Assembly (NCBI RefSeq): GCF_963576615.1
Contig: NC_088708.1
Coordinates: 55,601,196 to 55,665,195 of the forward strand
Length of the DNA stretch: 64,000 nt
From: Watersipora subatra
Taxonomy: Eukaryota > Bryozoa > Gymnolaemata > Cheilostomatida > Watersiporidae
Direction: 5' to 3'
Of the stretch, positions 48,083 to 64,000 are shown in pieces; position 1 is the stretch's first letter, and the number at the start of each line of letters is the position of its first letter. Under the pieces are notes generated by a model, which was not told where the DNA came from, did not search any database, and saw only the letters and a list, made by a program, of their open reading frames with translations. The translations under genes and the position numbers were made by a program.

Positions 48083-48612
48083 AGTATTTACCTAATTAAG
48101 TGTTTAATATGGTGTAATCCATGTTGGTATAGTATTCACCTAGTCAAGTGTTTAATATGGCGTAGTCCATGTTGATATACTATTCACCTAGTCAAGTGTT
48201 TAATATGGTGTGGTCCATGTTGGTATACTATTCACCTAGTCAAGTGTTTAATATTGTGTAGTCCATGTTGATGTAGTATTCACCTAGTCAAGTGTTTAAT
48301 ATGGTGTAGTCCATGGTGATATAGTATTCACCTAGTCAAGTGTTTAATATGGTGTCGTCCATGTTGATATAGTAGTCACCTAGTCAAGTGTTTAATATGG
48401 TGTAGTCAATGTTGATATAGTATTCACCTAGTCAAGTGTTTAATATGGTGTAGTCCATGTAGATATAGTATTCACTTAGTCAAGTGTTTAATATGTGTAG
48501 TCAAGGTTGATATAGTATTCACCTAGTCAAGTGTTTAATATGGTGTAGTCCATGTTGATATAGTGTTCACCTAGTCAAGTATTTAATATAGTGTAGTCCA
48601 TACTAATATACA
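48083..48612. repeat. 48-bp minisatellite, about 11 units
   Basis: The unit is close to CACCTAGTCAAGTGTTTAA plus TATGGTGTAGTCCATGTTGATATAGTATT. It lies in an intron of the plus-strand gene and has no spacer variation of CRISPR type. Confidence 0.95.
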
Positions 48613-48696
48613 TGTAACTTGAAGTGAACAAACTGCTTTCTTGTGCATTTTCTTTATTTGTTCAGTTTCTAATGGTCTGTTTGTTTTTTTACATAG

Positions 48697-48842
48697 AGCC
48701 ATATGTTTTTCATTCTTTACCTCTTTTGTCATCAAGACCAGCGTTGTTTCATAAAATAGCCGATCTCATCTGTCTCTGCATGATTTACAGTCCACTGGAG
48801 CCAATTCCGACAATGATTTATTTGTGTGAAGCGTGTCCCGAG
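48697..48842 (+). CDS. Exon of the unrecognised plus-strand gene, membrane-like
   Basis: It follows TTTTTTTACATAG. The peptide reads EPYVFHSLPLLSSRPALF, then HKIADLICLCMIYSPLEPI and PTMIYLCEACPE. It ends in phase 0 at donor GTATAA. Confidence 0.45.
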
Positions 48843-49112
48843 GTATAACTAGCTTTAACCGAACCGCATACCATCTGAAGCTTTGCATGTTCTACGTGCA
48901 AACCCACTAGAGTTCTGTCAGAAACCAACACTATCATCTTTCAACTACATGTGCATGCGGAGTCTTGAGTATATTCCTGAGCAATGCCTCAACCCGGTTA
49001 TGCTCATTGCGTTCACTAGCAAGACATTTTATTAGTTTCTTGGTGAAACATTGCATGACCTCTGCTCACTCTTACATCTAACATAGATTTTGTGAATTGC
49101 TTGAGTTGAACA

Positions 49113-51548
49113 AGCATGTCTGTGCCTTTAATATTTTTTCTTTTTGTAAAACTATTGTTTTTGTACTGTAGATCATTACTCTGCTATGCAGCCTCCTCGT
49201 TTATGATTACTATTAAGGTTCTTAGAAATATATTTTTTATTCTTATTTCTGGGTATTATAATGCTATTATTTATATCTGCAATATCCTATTTGTATTAAA
49301 TATTTTACGTACAGTAAATATATGGGACCTAATGGTTAGGGGGCTGTGCATTGTGATTTTCATATCATCTTTGTGGATCATGTTCTGTTCCCTTCACTAC
49401 AACTTCTCATCTGGCCCAACAATAGTTGTCAACTTGCAAATGATAATTGTCAGCACAGCTATTAGCGTGTTTGCACAGCTACAGCTGTTAGCGCTACTTC
49501 ACCTATCAAGCTTCACGTCTCCGGCGTTTCTCAAACTTGACCACTTTGGCAGTGACTATAACGAGAAGCTTGGACTGGATACTGGAAAATATCTTATCTG
49601 TTTTCAAGTGCTTTGGTAATTGGTCAGTTGGCCGACGCAGCTGCTGCCTGTTGCAATCTGGACATGGTTAGGTTTATTAGTTTCCTACTCTGTACAAAAG
49701 TTCTACTACATTCGTACTTTTTACTTAGAAAGAGACATTGCAGGATAACTTTGGTTCATCATGAAACAAAACAATTTGCAGGATTTGATTATTAAGCATG
49801 TTTAAGCTTGCGTGCTTCGCACTTTGGTTAATTGGTGTCCTACTCTGTACAAAGCTTCTATTACATTTGTAACTTTTGCTAAATAATTCTCTCACTAGTG
49901 TCCCTTTTAGCACCTCTACACTCTGAAGTCCTTAAGCATTCATGGAAAATGGTTACTACAACATGATTCATCTGTATACAATAACTATACATACACTTAA
50001 CAACAAAAAATGAAAATTAACATTTTTCAATGTTTCGCATTTGTAAGTTAAGATTTTAATGTATAATTAACCACCTACTAACACAAGCCTTGATGATTAA
50101 TTACAATTTTTCAGTCTCAATCGTTTGATTTTGGGTCTTTGAGTTTTGACCAAGATTCGAGCCCAAAAAGAAAACCTTGGTTTGAATTCCAGAAAACTAA
50201 ATAAAGATAAAAACCAGTTAACTATATTGTGATATGCTCTATTGTTAACCAGCCATTCATCTGCAAAATGGCAGGAATTACTTATAAAATAAAAGCAACA
50301 TGGAATCACAACTCCTAATATTGGCTTCCAGCAGTGCACACCAAATTGCTAAGTCCATGTATGACATGATATCACTTGTCTGTTTATAGGAAATCACAAA
50401 TTAATTGCAAAGTTGGGCAAAACTGCATGGAGATTTTGGTTCTAGTAGAGACTTCATAAACATATTAGGCAGCAACATCAGTAGTGGTAGTGGTAGTGGT
50501 ACTGGTAGTAGTATGGGTAGTAGTACAGGAAATATTACTGGTATTTTGAATGTTATACCAATTCCAGAGCCGCTAACTAGTCCAGTCATAAGGTCATGGC
50601 TGTTAACTGAATCTTTAATATGTAATGGTGACCACTCACACAGTTTCAATGCTTAGAAAATTAAAAATAAACTGCCTCTTCTCACCTTATTTTTGTTTTG
50701 AGATATCATGTTGGTTCTCTTGATCGGCAGTTCTTACTGATTTGCTTCTTCAAATGACCAAAAACTGTTAGGGCAATTCCAAAACTCAAAATAACCCAGT
50801 TCTTTTAAATTCAAATGGCATTACTGAGTGAAAATTTTGTTTTTATTAGCACGTGTGGATTAAAGCCAATCCTACATTTAGAGAGCAATATTGATGTCAC
50901 AAGTTAACCTATGCAGGCAGTTATAATAGTAAATAGAGTGAATAAACAAGATTCATGTAAAGTGAAATGTTGAATAGGTGAACTGTAAAGAGATTTTAAA
51001 CACGACTACTGTTGTTGCTAACAATGAAACACATCTGACATGCTACACGCACTTAAGCTGGTACGGATGTCAGACATACGTACCTTTCCACATACATCAA
51101 TGTACACTTAATAGTGACTAGAGTTATCACTAATGTCATTTTCATGGCTACCGAGTTCAGCAGAGTTTATAAGAAATTTACGAAGCTAGGCATAGATCAA
51201 ATATCCAACTGCCATCAAATATACAACTTGAAGTTATTTAGTGCTGCCAATAGAATATTTCTATATTAATGGATTACGAATTAAAAAACTGCTAAAGTTA
51301 GAATTTTTACTTCATGAATATAATAAATGTGTTTTTATCTATAGTAAAAAACATTACCATTAATCCGATGAAATAACAATTCTTTCTGAAAGAAAAACTT
51401 TCTAAAAGAAATAATCCTTAATGAAGAGGAAATAATTGTATGACAAAATTACAACAAAGTTAGAATAATATAATTAAATGAATGTTACGTCTCTTCAGAT
51501 GACTTCTGAAGATTAGTCCAGAATACCTGTCATTTCCATTATAAGGAG
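49113..51548. repeat. Inverted duplicate of the 16.5-18.9 kb flank
   Basis: It is the mirror of about 16490-18912, covering the 3' end of the plus-strand gene (49160-49600) and the shared intergenic DNA. A 167-codon hydrophobic frame (49116-49619) crosses likely splice sites (GTACTGTAG, ACGTACAG) and is probably part exon, part intron. Confidence 0.6.

Positions 51549-64000
<12,452 letters not shown>

Larger units (their letters stand above)
43868..49600 (+). pseudogene. Decayed multi-exon gene, family not recognised
   Basis: Exon-like blocks with plausible splice sites: 43868-43918 (MSGDLPAETKSNRSSMQ, donor GTGAGC); about 45521-45940 (Lys/Pro/Ser-rich: PKEILKPAQNTENKALPK, then KAMDKPGPKFSG, APTKPSALCPK, and after a frame change KPGKPSRSNTVIDK); about 46503-46600 (APPKLAPPQLNK); 47228-47400 (Ser-rich); 47721-47919; 48697-48842; and hydrophobic sequence at 49160-49550. 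The N-terminal half is low-complexity, the C-terminal half has likely membrane segments. Two in-frame TGA codons, a TAA and frame changes suggest a dead gene, though sequencing indels could add some. It is convergent with GH9-C. I cannot name a family. Confidence 0.4.

Noticed and set aside
49116-49619. 167-codon hydrophobic frame as a stand-alone gene
   Set aside because: It crosses two likely acceptor sites and its A-side duplicate is split by stops and indels.

Overview
The window looks like nuclear DNA of an invertebrate animal. It is AT-rich, has GT-AG introns, and carries glycoside hydrolase family 9 (GH9) endoglucanase genes whose N-terminal half resembles a CBM2 cellulose-binding module. 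That arrangement is known from molluscs and relatives, so a lophotrochozoan (mollusc, bryozoan, annelid or similar) is my best guess; the species is not determinable from the sequence alone.

The backbone is a GH9 gene present three times. Copy A (+, 1458-16487) can be read as 12 phase-compatible exons: signal peptide, CBM2-like module, GH9 domain and a nine-codon last exon, about 580 residues. Copy B (+, about 23585-28728) lies in a direct duplication (about 4316-14850 repeated at about 21946-29772). It lacks exons 1-3 and 11-12 and has several stops and a frameshift, so it is a pseudogene. Copy C (-, 64000 down to 51549) is an inverted duplicate that runs off the right edge. Its duplicated block also covers A's 3' flank to about 18912 (C side about 49113). 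Copies A and C carry different defects: A has Gly where the GH9 catalytic acid Glu belongs, while C keeps the Glu but has AC instead of AG at the acceptor of intron 10.

Between B and C is a nest of repeats. A 31-bp minisatellite (30140-31469 and 43421-43835) is split by an old, broken Ty3/gypsy element on the minus strand (31470-43420). That element is itself split inside RNase H by a young, nearly intact gypsy-type element on the plus strand (34555-39430; LTRs differ at one base in 262; 5-bp target duplication AAACC; serine-tRNA-like primer site). The old element has an extra Cys-rich and coiled-coil reading region downstream of integrase.

From about 43868 to 49600 on the plus strand there are exon-like blocks of an unrecognised gene with stops and a frameshift. 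Its 3' part is also present, decayed, next to copy A on the minus strand (about 17640-18912). C's last intron has grown from about 0.7 to 4.5 kb through a Tc1-type transposon and a non-LTR retrotransposon. Other elements sit in introns: a hAT-type MITE shared by A and B, a long-armed foldback element in C, a non-LTR RT fragment and a tRNA-like SINE in A, and several minisatellites that differ in copy number between the paralogues.
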